Notes under the pieces: generated by a model
Seen by the model: the letters and a program-made list of their open reading frames with translations, nothing else
What the model was told of the DNA's origin: nothing
Databases searched by the model: none
Shown: positions 1-9,144 of the stretch, piece by piece
Position numbering within the stretch: position 1 is the first letter of the stretch
How the letters are laid out: each line of letters starts with the position of its first letter
NCBI GenBank assembly: GCA_949358305.1
Contig: OX442314.1
Coordinates: 40,186,581-40,246,580, forward strand
Length of the DNA stretch: 60,000 nucleotides
DNA from: Strigamia acuminata
Lineage: Eukaryota > Arthropoda > Chilopoda > Geophilomorpha > Linotaeniidae
Direction of reading: 5' to 3'
Translations under genes and position numbers: made by a program

Positions 1-1
1 G

Positions 2-460
2 ATCGTCAAAGGGAATTCCCTCCTGCTCCCGCGAAAGGCAGCGCCACCTGCAGAAGGAAATTCGTCGCCCGCAAAACGAATTGCACGTGCGACTGAGGTT
101 AATGATAACCAATGTGAAGTTGCAATGCAACAAGTCGTTTTTGCTGCTCTGCACCAAGATATTGCAGCAATTAATTTTGTAGTTCACATACAAATAAATA
201 AGTTTTTAACCGATCCCATTGTACAGAAAAATACTTTTACTTCACCTCCACGTACCCCTACTCCACAAAAATCAACTAAAGCACGTATCACACTGACTGC
301 AGAAGAAAAAAAGAAAGTAGATGATGCGTGTATTGCACAAGCATTGCAAGAAATGGAAAATGAATTACAAGAAATAGAAAACAAACGTCGAATTAGAAGA
401 TGCGCCTCTTGCATGCGACTTGCAAGAATTAGAGAATATGAACCTCCTAAAAAAAATTAA
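2..460 (+). CDS. Hypothetical protein, 3' part only (open from the window edge)
   Basis: The frame is open from the first bases to a TAA at 458-460, so the true start lies left of the window or in an earlier exon. The first internal ATG is at 125. The C-terminal half is charged and helical-looking: an acidic/lysine stretch (AEEKKKVDDA) is followed by a Glu-rich segment (MENELQEIENKRR) and a short Cys pair (CASCMRL). No domain is recognised. It could be a terminal exon of a host gene or the end of a retroelement gag. The latter is possible because LTR-element debris begins 400 bp downstream. Confidence 0.35.
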   Translation: MVKGNSLLLPRKAAPPAEGNSSPAKRIARATEVNDNQCEVAMQQVVFAALHQDIAAINFVVHIQINKFLTDPIVQKNTFTSPPRTPTPQKSTKARITLTAEEKKKVDDACIAQALQEMENELQEIENKRRIRRCASCMRLARIREYEPPKKN

Positions 461-880
461 ACGCGACTCGTTCACCACCTGCCGAGAGAAATCGAGTCGT
501 TATGGTTTACCCATTCATTAAACCCCGCGGACTCTCGAATACTCATGTGGCGAACGTTGAGATTCTTCATTACCTGCCGAGGGTGCGTGAGGCAGCGCTC
601 GATATTTCTCGACGAATCCAGGAGAAGCGTCCAGTGTATTATCAAATGCCAATAATGTTAACATGCAACATATGTGGATTTGTACTAAACAACAACACAA
701 AAATATACATCAACAAATTAAAAAACAAGCTAATAGCAATTAAACCCAAACCACAAGGTATAGTTCCTTCCAGTTAATTTGACAATTCAACCAACGGACA
801 TGGTCAAGAAAACAGTTCAAAAAGCTGTATGGCATCAAAACTGTTTATTAGATGTATAGCCTTGGACATAAAAACGTCCC
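461..880. other. No supported gene
   Basis: A 91-codon open frame (502-777) exists, but it has no recognisable domain, no splice support and no codon signature. Nothing else is seen. Confidence 0.4.
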
Positions 881-881
881 A

Positions 882-921
882 AGTTTGTCTCCTCCAGGGA
901 GGAATGTTTATTTATTTCGCC
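882..921 (+). repeat. Copia-type PPT/LTR-start fragment, copy 1
   Basis: A purine tract (AGGGAGGA) sits directly before TGTTTATTTATTTCG. The same junction recurs at 1308-1363. A purine tract followed by TG is what a polypurine tract/3' LTR boundary looks like, so the pair probably marks two decayed LTR starts. The downstream LTR body is not traceable. Confidence 0.4.
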
Positions 922-1169
922 TTCTAAGTGTTAAGAGTGAAGTGATCACATAAATGCTGTGAAAATTTATTTTATGATATTTTGTTTGTGCATCACATTC
1001 AACATGACATCAGAAGACAAGGATGACTTTACCAAGATTTTGGGACGTGGTCGAGAATCAAGGTCTAAGAAGATGCGCCCTGCACAATCATCTTATTTCT
1101 AAGAATCTGACATCTTCATTTCTGAGATGATTGCACCGATGGATGAAAAAAGAACATTGTTCCGGTGCA

Positions 1170-1260
1170 TTCTTTATTATCAAATAGTTCGATCGATGTA
1201 GGCTGGTATATAGACACTGGAGCAACAGATCATTTTACATATTGTAAAAGTGGTTAACCG
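1170..1260 (+). pseudogene. Copia protease relic
   Basis: Reading from about 1195 gives WYIDTGATDHF. This matches the W-x-D-S/T-G-A-T-x-H signature of Copia-type aspartic proteases; the catalytic Asp codon is 1213-1215. The frame ends after about 15 more codons at a TAA. No intact pol surrounds it. Confidence 0.6.
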
Positions 1261-1307
1261 ACTACATATTTAAAATATTCACGGATTGTCCTGCCTGTGT
1301 TTATTTC

Positions 1308-1363
1308 AAGTTTGTCTCCTCTTAGAAGGACGGATCCAGGGAGGATTGTTTATTTATTTCGCC
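1308..1363 (+). repeat. Copia-type PPT/LTR-start fragment, copy 2
   Basis: This is the second copy of the purine tract plus TGTTTATTTATTTCG junction seen at 882-921, with a 14-bp insertion in the upstream part. It lies about 440 bp from the first copy. Confidence 0.4.
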
Positions 1364-1399
1364 AAGTCAACACCCGTAGCAGCAGAAAATACGTTTCGA

Positions 1400-1656
1400 A
1401 AGGGACATGGTTTAATGGTGACAGTAAAGAACATTTCAGAAATAAATGCCCCAAGTTAAAGAAAGAGAACACTGATAAAAGCCAAAAGAAAAGAGAAAGA
1501 AATTCGACAGCAGCTGTAGTTGACGCAAAGAAAAATAAAGTAGAAGTTCCTATTATTTCGGGAATTTTATTTGAATTGGCAGTGTCCACTTTGCTGAGAA
1601 GCGGACACGTTTGTCCATTTCTAAAAAACTTGCAGCCGGGTCTGGCAAACAAGTAG
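1400..1656 (+). pseudogene. Gag nucleocapsid relic (Copia-like)
   Basis: The translation contains a basic stretch after KEHFRNKCPKLKKEN, which resembles the C-terminal half of a CCHC zinc knuckle (GH....C) plus the basic tail of a Copia gag. The first two cysteines of the knuckle are missing. The frame ends at a TAG at 1654-1656. Confidence 0.4.
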
Positions 1657-1744
1657 TCCAGCCCCAAACTAATTCCAGAAATTCTACCTCCAGTGCAGAA
1701 TTTAACGGTGATTCCAATGATATCAATAACTTTTAGATAACTTT

Positions 1745-1938
1745 TAGGAGCCAAAGGGGGGTATGTTTTGTCTGTAGGAAAACAGGACACATGTCAAGAC
1801 AATGTAGAAATAATGTCACCAGAGCACCCACGACTCGGACTTTTATTCCGAACTGTTATAAGTTAAATAACAATCTGCAAGCAGTGCGAACATCATTAGA
1901 GAATGGACGTATACAAATGCTCCACAACGTTCAGTGAG
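1745..1938 (+). pseudogene. Gag CCHC zinc-knuckle relic
   Basis: An intact CX2CX4HX4C knuckle (CFVCRKTGHMSRQC) is encoded at 1764-1805. It is flanked by Arg/Thr-rich and Asn-rich residues and stops at a TGA at 1936-1938. The knuckle is typical of LTR-retrotransposon nucleocapsids. It belongs to a different gag from the relic at 1400. Confidence 0.55.
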
Positions 1939-2081
1939 AATGTGACCGTCTGGCCACCCACGCTGACCCACGTCACTCCACACACTGCTCTCTGGCCCCT
2001 GGTCACCCTTCTTGCGAGGTAGACTGACCCAGTGGGGAAGGAGGGAGCTGAGTGGTGTGGTGAGAGGACCGAGCAAACAGT

Positions 2082-2303
2082 ATGATCTACGACCACAAAG
2101 TAGAGAAACAATACTGTGAACTTTTGAGCAATATTCAAGATGCCAAGGAAACCTGGAAGATCTTAAAAACTAAGATTAAACCAGTTTCCAGAGCCCGACT
2201 TATGCAATTGTTAAATGAATTTTTCAGCTTGCGCTATGACGCTGAAACGAAAAGAATTGGAGTCTTTGCCGCCACAATGGCCACATGCCTTCAATCCCTA
2301 TGA
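2082..2303 (+). pseudogene. Copia gag relic (UBN2-like region)
   Basis: The reading frame includes DAKETWKILKTKIKPVSRARLMQ and a following Leu/Phe-rich helix. This resembles the 'aWe.L...f...s..r...L...l..lk' core of Copia gag proteins (UBN2 family). It is about 73 codons long, with no start or downstream pol in frame. Confidence 0.5.
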
Positions 2304-2309
2304 TTCTGA

Positions 2310-2625
2310 CTATCGCCACCCCCCAAGAGATTTTTCGTTTTGTTAAAATGCCGTTCGAACTGCGAAATGCTTCTAGTAAGTTTCAAAGGATGATGGACGA
2401 TGTTCAAATGGGCTCTTGCTGATGATGGACAAAGTTCAAATGGGCTCTTGCTGATGATGAACAAAGTTCAAATGGGCTCTTGCTGATGATGGACAAAGTT
2501 CAAATGGGCTCTTGCTTACTTGGACAGTGTTATTGTGTTCAGTAGGACGATAGATGACCATTGGACTCATTTAACGGATGTGCTTAGCCGATTAAGTTAT
2601 CATAACCTGACCGCTAGATCGCAGG
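2310..2625 (+). pseudogene. Gypsy-type reverse transcriptase relic
   Basis: The frame reads FRFVKMPFELRNASSKFQRMMD and, after the tandem repeat, YLDSVIVFSRTIDDHWTHL. These match the RT palm motifs 'F.rMPFGL.NAp.tFQr.Md' and 'YlDDiivfS.t.eeH..Hl'. The second catalytic Asp is Ser (YLDS). In-frame TGA codons lie in the inserted 32-bp repeats. Clearly dead. Confidence 0.75.
2389..2516 (+). repeat. 4 x 32-bp tandem duplication inside the RT relic
   Basis: Four head-to-tail 32-bp units, each starting GATGATGGAC (GATGATGAAC in unit 3) and ending GGGCTCTTGCT. The unit corresponds to the 'MMDDVQMGSC' stretch of the RT and is not a multiple of three, so it scrambles the frame. Confidence 0.95.
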
Positions 2626-2764
2626 TGTGCCCCGCAGACTGGGATTTCCTTCGTTTTGCGATGACGCCTAGTGAGTTTGCCCCCACAGGGGGTCATTCCT
2701 AGTGTGGTGGGTAAACACACTGACTTGTGAACTATTTATACTACACATTATTCCGTGATTGAAA

Positions 2765-4212
2765 ATGAATGCAGACGGACCAGTTTCAGATGCGCAAACA
2801 TCAGACACGAAAGATACACAAGTAGCCACTAGAAACCCAGGTGAGTTTAATCGAAGTAATTAATTTCACCATATTCGTGCATAATATTTCTTATAAATAA
2901 AATATAAAGAGAAGGCACAAAAATCTGACAGAATTGAAGTTCATGGTGAAAACTGTCTACAGTGACGATTCCGACAGTGATGGTAACACAACACCTGTCA
3001 GTTTCGCTGATGAGAGTAGCAGCGATGATCATAGATCGGTAATAAAGAAAAGGCGATTAATTTTGAGGCCATCAAAACGAAGGGTGGGTTTGAATCGGTT
3101 TGAATCGGTTTTTTTAAAAAATCCGATCCAATTCAAAAAATTGCGAATGGGTAAATTGATTATTCAATCCTATCCGGAAAAAAAATGGCGTTCTATCCAA
3201 TCCTATCCGCATTCAATTCAAACCGAATGCGGATTTCAGATAAGATTGAGTTCCAGACGTCACATTTCGCAATAATGTTGAAAATTTGAACATTTCAAAG
3301 ATTTTGTTGTAATCAATAGGGTTGTTCGCAATCGCACTCGCGATTTTTTTTTTCCAAAATCGCACTGCGGTTTTTATAAAAAACCGCATCGCGATTAACC
3401 GCAAAAAACCGCAAAACCGCATAAAATCGCAAAACCGCACAAAACCGCATAAAATCGCAAAACAGCAAAAAAACGAAAAACCGCATAAAATCGCAAAACC
3501 GCACAAAACCGCAAAAAACCGCTTTTATTTGGACTTGGGGTTAAATAAAACTGTACATGGAGTCATTGGGGTGGTCAAGGTCGTGGTTATATGACATAGT
3601 TGCCATACTGCAATAAACACAACATTCCAACAAAATGGGCAAAAATCAATAAAATAGATTTAAAAAAAACGGATGAAAACACAAAAAATACAATAAAAAC
3701 GGACAAAAATCAATTAAAACCGATAAAAAACGGATGAAAACAGAAAAAAAACGATAAAAATGGACAAAAATCAATAAAAATCAATAAAAATCGATAAAAC
3801 TGATAGAAATAGATAAAAACAGATTTAAAAAAAATAAAAACTAGAACTTTTCTGCACTTTGCAGCTACTTCCGGCGGCTACTTTCGGTTTGGAGGTTTGG
3901 AGGTATGCTGTTTGTGCGATTTTTTGCGATTTTGAGGTTATTTGCGGTTACGCGGTTTTTTGCGGTTACGCGGTTTTTTGCGGTTATGCGGTTTTTTGCG
4001 GTTATGCGGTTTTTTGCGGTGATGCGGTTATGCGGTTTTTTGCGGTTTTTTCGGTTTTGCGATATACCGCATGCAGTGCGGTTTTTTACAGAAACCGCAC
4101 CGCACTTGCCCAAAGAAATAACCGCACAACCCTAGTAATCAATGTCATTTTCCAGGATATGATGCAATGCTCTGACGGACACTCGTTCTGCAGAAAATGT
4201 ACGACACTCTGA
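2765..4212 (+). CDS. Tentative three-exon gene with a half RING-like C terminus
   Basis: Proposed exons are 2765-2840, 2932-3083 and 4156-4212. Donors GTGAGT (2841) and GTGGGT (3084), acceptors CTGACAG (to 2931) and TTTCCAG (to 4155), and all phases agree, giving 94 codons. Exon 2 is acidic/Ser-rich with a basic patch (KKRRL). Exon 3 reads MMQCSDGHSFCRKC, which resembles part of the first RING of RNF216-type E3 ligases (C-x-D/E-G/A-H-x-F-C-x-x-C). The other zinc ligands are absent, so this is either a truncated paralogue or an incomplete model. Intron 2 carries two repeats, including the hAT-like MITE. Confidence 0.3.
3085..3250 (+). repeat. Short fold-back repeat (GTTTGAATCGG family)
   Basis: The left end has tandem GTTTGAATCG motifs. 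The right end carries CAATTCAAACCGAATGCG, roughly their complement. The middle repeats CAATCCTATCCG-like words. The layout suggests a small MITE-like element. Its borders and target duplication are not clear. Confidence 0.4.
3317..4134 (+). mobile_element. hAT-like MITE, 818 bp, with 8-bp target duplication
   Basis: It starts TAGGGTTGTTCGC and ends GCGCACAACCCTA-like (CCGCACAACCCTA), giving short inverted ends. It is flanked on both sides by the identical 8-mer GTAATCAA (3309-3316 and 4135-4142). An 8-bp duplication with (C/T)AGGG ends is the hAT signature. The interior folds back: AACCGC-rich repeats on the left pair with TGCGGTTTTT repeats on the right, around an A-rich centre. There is no transposase ORF, so it is non-autonomous. 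Confidence 0.85.
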
Positions 4213-4529
4213 AGAATCAACTTGCTTATGAGATCGTGCTACTTATGCCCGATTTTACCCGTCCTTTCGTCATTCACACTCCAATAGGTATAGTGGACTT
4301 CGACCAGAGCTTGGAAACTGGATGCCAAAGGATTCATTTCTCGGTACTACAGTCTCCTTCCTGTTTCGTCCTTCTGGGATGCGATTGGATAAGGGACAAT
4401 GGTTGGCTGAAAAAGACCAATGCTGGGACGACATTTTTGATACATGAAAGAAGGGCAAAACACGAAAACGGAACTAAACTCTTTGATATAGTAAAAAAAA
4501 AATTTTTAGGACTTTGGTGTGAATTTTGA
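4197..4529 (+). pseudogene. LTR-retroelement pol debris
   Basis: The translation begins YDTLKNQLAYEIVLLMPDF..PFVI, resembling the start of a Gypsy RNase H region ('Lk..L....vL..pDf..pf.l'). It then contains FVLLGCDWIRDNGW, resembling the GxDW/L segment after a retropepsin. The order is abnormal, so this is probably a rearranged fragment. It overlaps the last bases of the tentative gene at 2765-4212. Confidence 0.35.
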
Positions 4530-4613
4530 TGTGGGAATAGAAAATACATGAGTAGTTATGTACAGAACATTTATTGTTCTTTTACCATTTATATATTGAA
4601 TGAATTGTTTTAT

Positions 4614-5062
4614 TTTTACAAGTGCTTCGAAACATATTTGACCAATGGGATGAAATAATGATGGGAGTAGGAGACCATCCTCCACCAAATCCTACGCCAA
4701 ATCCTGAGCTATCACCATTGATGTCATTACCATTGACACTACCAACACCTTCGCAATGGATAAAGAATGGGCCATAATATGCTGAGCTCAAATCTCAACT
4801 TGTGCCATCTCCAACCTACGTCAACCAGTCTCAACTTGTGTCATCTCCAACCTGTGTCAATCAGTCTCCACCAGTGTCATCTCAAACATGCAATCCATTG
4901 TTATCATGTGAGTCTCCAGTTCCTGTTTTCCACTACAAACCAGATTTGCACCAAGCAGGAACAAGCAGCATCATCAATCCCCCATCTTTCTTTAGTGCAT
5001 CTCCTATAACATTAGTGCAACAAATTGGAGGTGGACAGAAAGAACTTTCGTGTGAGTACTGA
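4614..5062 (+). pseudogene. Paralogue A of the RING gene family: Pro-rich part
   Basis: After an acceptor-like TTTTTACAAG, the frame reads DHPPPNPTPNPELS...TPSQWIKNGP, a TAA (4776-4778), then YAELKSQL. The intact relative at 5900-6000 reads PPPPPPNPDLPPTPAQWVEHGPTYEKL, so the two segments are homologous and this one has a stop between GP and Y. Downstream in the same region is a Ser/Pro/Cys-rich stretch with short internal repeats (SQLVSSPTCVNQS). Confidence 0.55.
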
Positions 5063-5263
5063 CATAAAATTTTTTCTTGTAATTCTACTTTAAAAAGGCA
5101 TGTTCTTCATTCAAATACTCTTTCAAAAAGCACATTCAAGTGTGCAATTTGTTCAAATGTTTTCATACGCAAAGATGCCTTGCTGCGACACAATCGCAGC
5201 ATCGAGACATTTCCTTGCAATGTTTGCAATAAGAATTTTTCATTGAAAAGTAATTTTCAATTT
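5030..5263 (+). pseudogene. Degenerate C2H2 zinc-finger region
   Basis: One frame shows CEY*HKIFSCNSTLKRHVLH, where the TGA at 5060-5062 replaces the second Cys. It then shows FKCAICSNVFIRKDALLRH (last His lost) and FPCNVCNKNFSLKSNF (ends early). These are three successive C2H2 fingers in decay. Fingers upstream of the YIPLPK/KKAIIN motif at 5753 match an arrangement I recall from Maverick/Polinton-related arthropod proteins. The link to the next ORF is inference. Confidence 0.55.
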
Positions 5264-5559
5264 TTTAGTGCCGAACGGCGAGTGTCAAGCCAAGGACAAA
5301 AATCCACTTGCAACTCGGAATATATTTTTATCGTTTATTTTATAATTTGTAATTTTAAAATTTTAAAGTAATAATAAATAAAATAGTTTGATTTTAGACT
5401 AAATAAATTTGTACTTATTTTAATTCATGGCATTGGATTCGACATTGGACATTGATTAGCATATAAAGTGTGTTACTACTGGTAACACACTGGCCTAACT
5501 TTTTTAAGACCAAATAATTGAAAAAAAAACCGTCTTTTTTAAAAAACGTGCGTCGACGG

Positions 5560-5748
5560 GCATAAACCTGTCTCGCGCCCTGAAAGTCCGCCAGTCTCGT
5601 TCCGTCCTGTGTCCCAAATTTTTTGGACCCGTCCCGTCCCGAATCCCGTAATATTAAAAATTCTGTTCCCGATCCGTCCCGTATCCCGCTACGGGACCGA
5701 AACTGAGAGCGGGACCGGGAATATCCCGGTCCCGTTGTCATGCCTAGT
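5560..5748 (-). repeat. GGGAC-rich mobile repeat, copy 1
   Basis: Dense GTCCCG/CGGGAC words form internal hairpins (e.g. ACCGGGAATATCCCGGT). Read on the minus strand it starts CTAGGCATGACAACGGGAC. The THAP intron at 17133 starts TTAGGCATAAGAACGGGAC, so the two are one dispersed family. It separates the zinc fingers from the downstream ORF. Confidence 0.6.
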
Positions 5749-5752
5749 AGAG

Positions 5753-6777
5753 ATGCATATAAATATTGGTAGATATCACCCATTAGCTGAAAGAACTTAT
5801 ATTCCACTTCCCAAATTTTTAGGAGACAAGAAAGCAATAATAAATGTGCAAAATGAAGATTCTTTGCGCTTTCTCTGGAGTGTTTTAGCTGCTCTGTATC
5901 CTGCACCTTCCAACCTAGCAGATCCACCTCCACCTCCACCAAACCCAGACTTGCCACCAACTCCAGCGCAGTGGGTCGAACATGGCCCTACATACGAGAA
6001 GCTGCATTACGCTTTCAACTACGTGCTAGCAACCAGGAACAGTCAAAATGAAGAGAAAGAGAACCTTCAGGCACAAGTTTTGATTTTACAACATCATATA
6101 CAGGATCTTGAAATGCTGGTAGATGAGCAGCAGAATATGCTAAACGAACTGCTTCCACCACCACAAGGAGCAGCCCAATTGCCACCCAAAGAGCAGCCCA
6201 ATTGCCACCACAAGGAGCAGCCCAATTGCCACCACAAGGAGCAGCCCAATTGCCACCACAAGGAGCAGCCCAATTGCCACCACAAGGAGCAGCCCAATTG
6301 CCACCACAAGGAGCAGCCCAATTGCCACCACAAGGAGCAGCCCAATTGCCACCACAAGGAGCAGCCCAATTGCCACCACAAGGAGCAGCCCAATTGCCAC
6401 CACAAGGAGCAGCCCAATTGCCACCACAAGGAGCAGCCCAATTGCCACCACAAGGAGCAGCCCAATTGCCACCACAAGGAGCAGCCCAATTGCCACCACA
6501 AGGAGCAGCCCAATTGCCACCACAAGAAGCAGCCCAATTGCCACCACTGCAGCCAGCTCAACTTCATCAGATGCAACGACTGTATCAGCAAGAAGTAGGT
6601 TTACTGCCAGAAATTTTGCTTACTCCACTTGATATCAAGTGTGTGGTATGTCTAGATGAGATTATTGAAGAAGAGTGTGTTAACATGTTGACATGTCAAC
6701 ACACTTTTCACAATTCCTGCATAAATAAATGGGCATACAATAATTCTAATTGCCCATTATGCAGGAATATGTGGTAA
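5753..6777 (+). pseudogene. RING-H2 protein gene with a 1-nt frameshift
   Basis: From ATG 5753 the frame encodes HPLAERTYIPLPK and KKAIINVQN, which resembles a conserved block I recall from arthropod Maverick/Polinton-type proteins. A poly-Pro stretch (PPPPPPNPDLPPTPAQW) and a coiled coil (about residues 95-128, ENLQAQVLILQHHIQDLEML) follow, then 8-residue PPQGAAQL repeats. The second repeat unit (6182-6204) is 23 instead of 24 nt, which throws the frame off. In the shifted frame the repeats continue and lead into LLPEILLTPLDIK and a complete RING-H2 (first Cys codons 6640 and 6649, CQHTFHNSC, CPLC), ending at TAA 6775-6777. RING-H2 proteins are usually E3 ubiquitin ligases. Either the gene is dead, the base is an assembly or read error, or the frame is restored by slippage. 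An AATAAA follows at 6787. Confidence 0.65.
6158..6540 (+). repeat. 16 x 24-bp coding tandem repeat
   Basis: The unit runs CCACCACAAGGAG...CAATTG (PPQGAAQL). Fifteen units are 24 nt and unit 2 (6182-6204) is 23 nt. Units 3-15 are almost identical, so the array is recent or homogenised. The frames on both strands stay open because 24 is divisible by three. Confidence 0.95.
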
Positions 6778-6786
6778 GAATAATTG

Positions 6787-6792
6787 AATAAA
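6787..6792 (+). terminator. Poly(A) signal AATAAA after the RING gene
   Basis: A canonical AATAAA lies 10 bp after the RING stop codon, followed by an A/T-rich run. Confidence 0.6.
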
Positions 6793-7521
6793 AAAAATTT
6801 TTTTTTTCAAATTGCGCTTTGTTTATTTTGTTTTTAATTTTTTCAATTTTTATGTTATAACCACACAGTCTCGAACACCTTAACCTACTAGCACAAAAAC
6901 ATCACCCATCAATTATTTTTTTTTAAATTTTTAAATTTTGTTTTGGAATTTATTTTTAGTTCGAGTGTTATTTTTTTTCGATGTTCAAAGAACACATCAC
7001 CCAACCCGCAGTAGTTGGAACCGCACTATTGAACCACCAAAGGTCGAAACACAAGAAAACTTGATTTGAATTAGTTCCTAACCTTGCTAACAAATCCAAA
7101 TACATTATCCACTATCAAAACCTTTCACTATATTTGTCTTTGGGAATGAAAGTGACTAAAATTCATAAAATTCTCGAGTTTGAACAGTCTGATTGGCAAA
7201 TAAACAAGAGAAAAAGAAAGCAAAAGGTATAGCTTGAAGTGTGCGAAATAAACTTTGCCACTAAGACTATAAAAACTGTCTATTCGATAAAATTGAATAT
7301 TCATGTTCTTCAAACCAAATTTGCTCGTTTGATCGTAAATTATATACAATCTATCTATTATCTATTAAAAGCGAACTAACCCACAAGCATTGCACCTAGC
7401 TTGTGTGTAACAGTAATCCAATTGATTGGTTTGTGTTATTTTGTGCATCGACTTGTGCATCAGTTTTTGTGCGACATTGTTATTTTGTGGAATTTGCCAA
7501 ATTTATTTCCAACTGCTAAAA
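6793..7521. other. AT-rich intergenic stretch, nothing recognised
   Basis: Long A and T runs with only short frames. No repeat partner was noticed elsewhere in the window. Confidence 0.5.
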
Positions 7522-7785
7522 ATGGAAGAAGAGAAAGTTGGTGGACACAAAGTGACTCTTCTCGGTAAAGACAATTATGCAACCTGGAAAGAAGAGATCA
7601 TGGTCGCCCTTATGTTAGAGGTACGGACATTCCCTTGGTCGATGCAACTGCAACTTGGCAAGAGTCAAGAGACAAGTGCTTTGAAGCACTTGTCAAACAT
7701 GACAGATAAAACATTCACAAATGAAGGTGGCATGGTAAAATCGGCTGAGTTAAATGATCAAGTATGTATAAAATTGTCTTTGTAA
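7522..7785 (+). pseudogene. Copia gag N-terminal relic
   Basis: ATG 7522 starts a frame with LLGKDNYATWKEEIMVALMLE. This is the 'L.g.NY..W...m...L' start of Copia gag proteins. The similarity ends after about 35 residues. The frame stops at TAA 7783-7785 and no protease or RT follows. Confidence 0.55.
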
Positions 7786-7840
7786 GAAAAGTGAAATTAA
7801 TAATAAATTTATTTTTTCAGTTTTTTGTCATCATTGTTTC

Positions 7841-8040
7841 ACCGCTAATGAAAAGAGTTCACACTTTATGCTCAGCTGGAGAATTAGCTTTTGTTGATTC
7901 AACTGGAGGACTGGACAAATTAAACACACATTTCTTTTTTTTCTTAACGCATAGCCCAGCTGGAGGCCTGGATTGTCTGTGTCTCGGTCATAACAACCAA
8001 CACTGTAAACAGTCGACCCTCGGGTCCCGTGGAGGCTAAA
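7841..8040 (+). pseudogene. MULE-like transposase relic
   Basis: The translation contains HTLCSAGELAFVDSTGGLD and FFFLTHSPAGGL. This resembles the first catalytic-Asp segment ('..EL.F.D.T...d......L.T.s..GG.PlG') of MULE-type transposases with SWIM domains found in arthropods. Only about 60 residues survive. An acceptor-like TTTTTTCAG precedes it. The assignment is from pattern memory. Confidence 0.4.
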
Positions 8041-8104
8041 GCTATTTTCAAAGCAACCACAAATGAGGTGTTGCGCCTTGCAGTGGTCCTGCTTAGATTC
8101 GTGG

Positions 8105-8330
8105 CAGCCTCCACCACAACTTTAACCAGTGCAAGAGCAGGAACTAGTTCCTAAAATTCTTTTAACTGCAATGGATATGAAATGTATCCTTTACTTAGAT
8201 GCAATACAAGGACAAAGTGTAAACCTGTTAAACTGTCAACATACTTTCCACTTCCACCATAAATGCATCCAGGAATGGGGGTATAGTACACATAATTTTT
8301 TTTTGCCTCAATCAAGCCATGACACACTGA
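8105..8330 (+). pseudogene. Paralogue C of the RING gene, degenerate RING
   Basis: The frame reads QPPPQL, a TAA (8123-8125), then QELVPKILLTAMDMKCILYLDA, NLLNCQHTFHFHHKC and IQEWGYS. Aligned by eye with the RING gene at 6600-6777 it is colinear, but the second Cys is Tyr and the final CPLC is lost to a T-run and frame change. It marks a decayed duplicate about 1.5 kb downstream of the better copy. Confidence 0.7.
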
Positions 8331-8470
8331 TAAATATAGATTTCAAGTGATATTGCAAACATGAATTCAGCAGTGACAAAACCGATGAATAGTTGCCAAA
8401 TATTCTACTTCACATCCTCCTAAAATAGCAACCTGCTTGGACAATTAGATCAAATTATAAAACTAAAGGC
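8319..8470 (+). repeat. Dispersed 150-bp repeat, copy 1
   Basis: The stretch beginning GACACACTGATAAATATAG and ending AGATCAAATTATAAAAC recurs with few changes at 10978-11139. The copies differ by small indels (e.g. CAATATGTTGA is present only in copy 2). Confidence 0.85.
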
Positions 8471-8852
8471 TCGTTTACAATGTCGCGAAGTGTGGTTTGA
8501 AATGAAGCGACCGCTCGCGAAATTTTGCTTTGCACCAGTTCGCACGCTAAATTTCCAAGTTGACTTCAAGTCAACTTTTTCAGCATTTCGCATGCATAGG
8601 CCAATGAGAAACGCGCAGGGACATGGAAGTTTTCATTTAAAAATTCCAATAAAACAACATTCTTGTTTAAAATTTGCCTAATTGTGGCAAAACTAAACAA
8701 TTCGTAAAGAAAATCGCTTCCAAAACAATACTTCTGCTTGCTGGCTATAGAGTTCTCCATGCATTCCGCTAGGGGATATCCCATAATACTGCCATAATAG
8801 CTGGAACCGGAAGTGAGGCAGAGTGTCGTGGTGAAAATATCCAGACAACAAA
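8471..8852. other. No gene recognised
   Basis: Short open frames on both strands carry no motif. It directly precedes the exon at 8853. Confidence 0.4.
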
Positions 8853-9102
8853 ATGCCAAAAAAAATTTATTCCAAGTTAACACTTCCACCATGGGAAATA
8901 ATTGATGAAAAACAATTACCGAAGCAAATTGCTGACTACTTAATTCGCCACAAATTAGATATTTCGGCATTAAATTCCACTGGTGCTACAGAAAACAGTT
9001 TATGGGCCAAAATAATATCCGAATTTGGTGAAATTGGAAATCACCGTAAAAATCGTGTGTGGCTGTGGAACCAGTGCAAAATAAAATTAAAATTTATTAC
9101 CA
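8853..9102 (+). CDS. First exon of an unrecognised gene
   Basis: ATG 8853 opens 83 codons ending at a strong donor, GTGAGT (9103), in phase 1. The peptide starts MPKKIYSKLTLPPWE and contains ENSLWAKIISEFGEIGNHRKNRVWLWN. I do not recognise the family. The upstream sequence and first 25 codons are duplicated at 9352-9464, and part of the middle at 9148-9200. No downstream exon could be fixed. Confidence 0.4.
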
Positions 9103-9144
9103 GTGAGTACATCAAAATTACAAATCAAACCGACAAACGTCACA

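Noticed and set aside
502-777. 91-codon ORF after the first partial gene
   Set aside because: No domain, no splice or codon support. Frames of this length are expected by chance in the region.
3859-4212. ORF with repeated CGYAVF residues
   Set aside because: It is a translation of the GCGGTT repeats inside the hAT-like MITE.
6094-6591. Minus-strand ORFs of WWQLGCSL or VVAIGLLL repeats
   Set aside because: Shadow frames of the 24-bp coding repeat of the RING gene.
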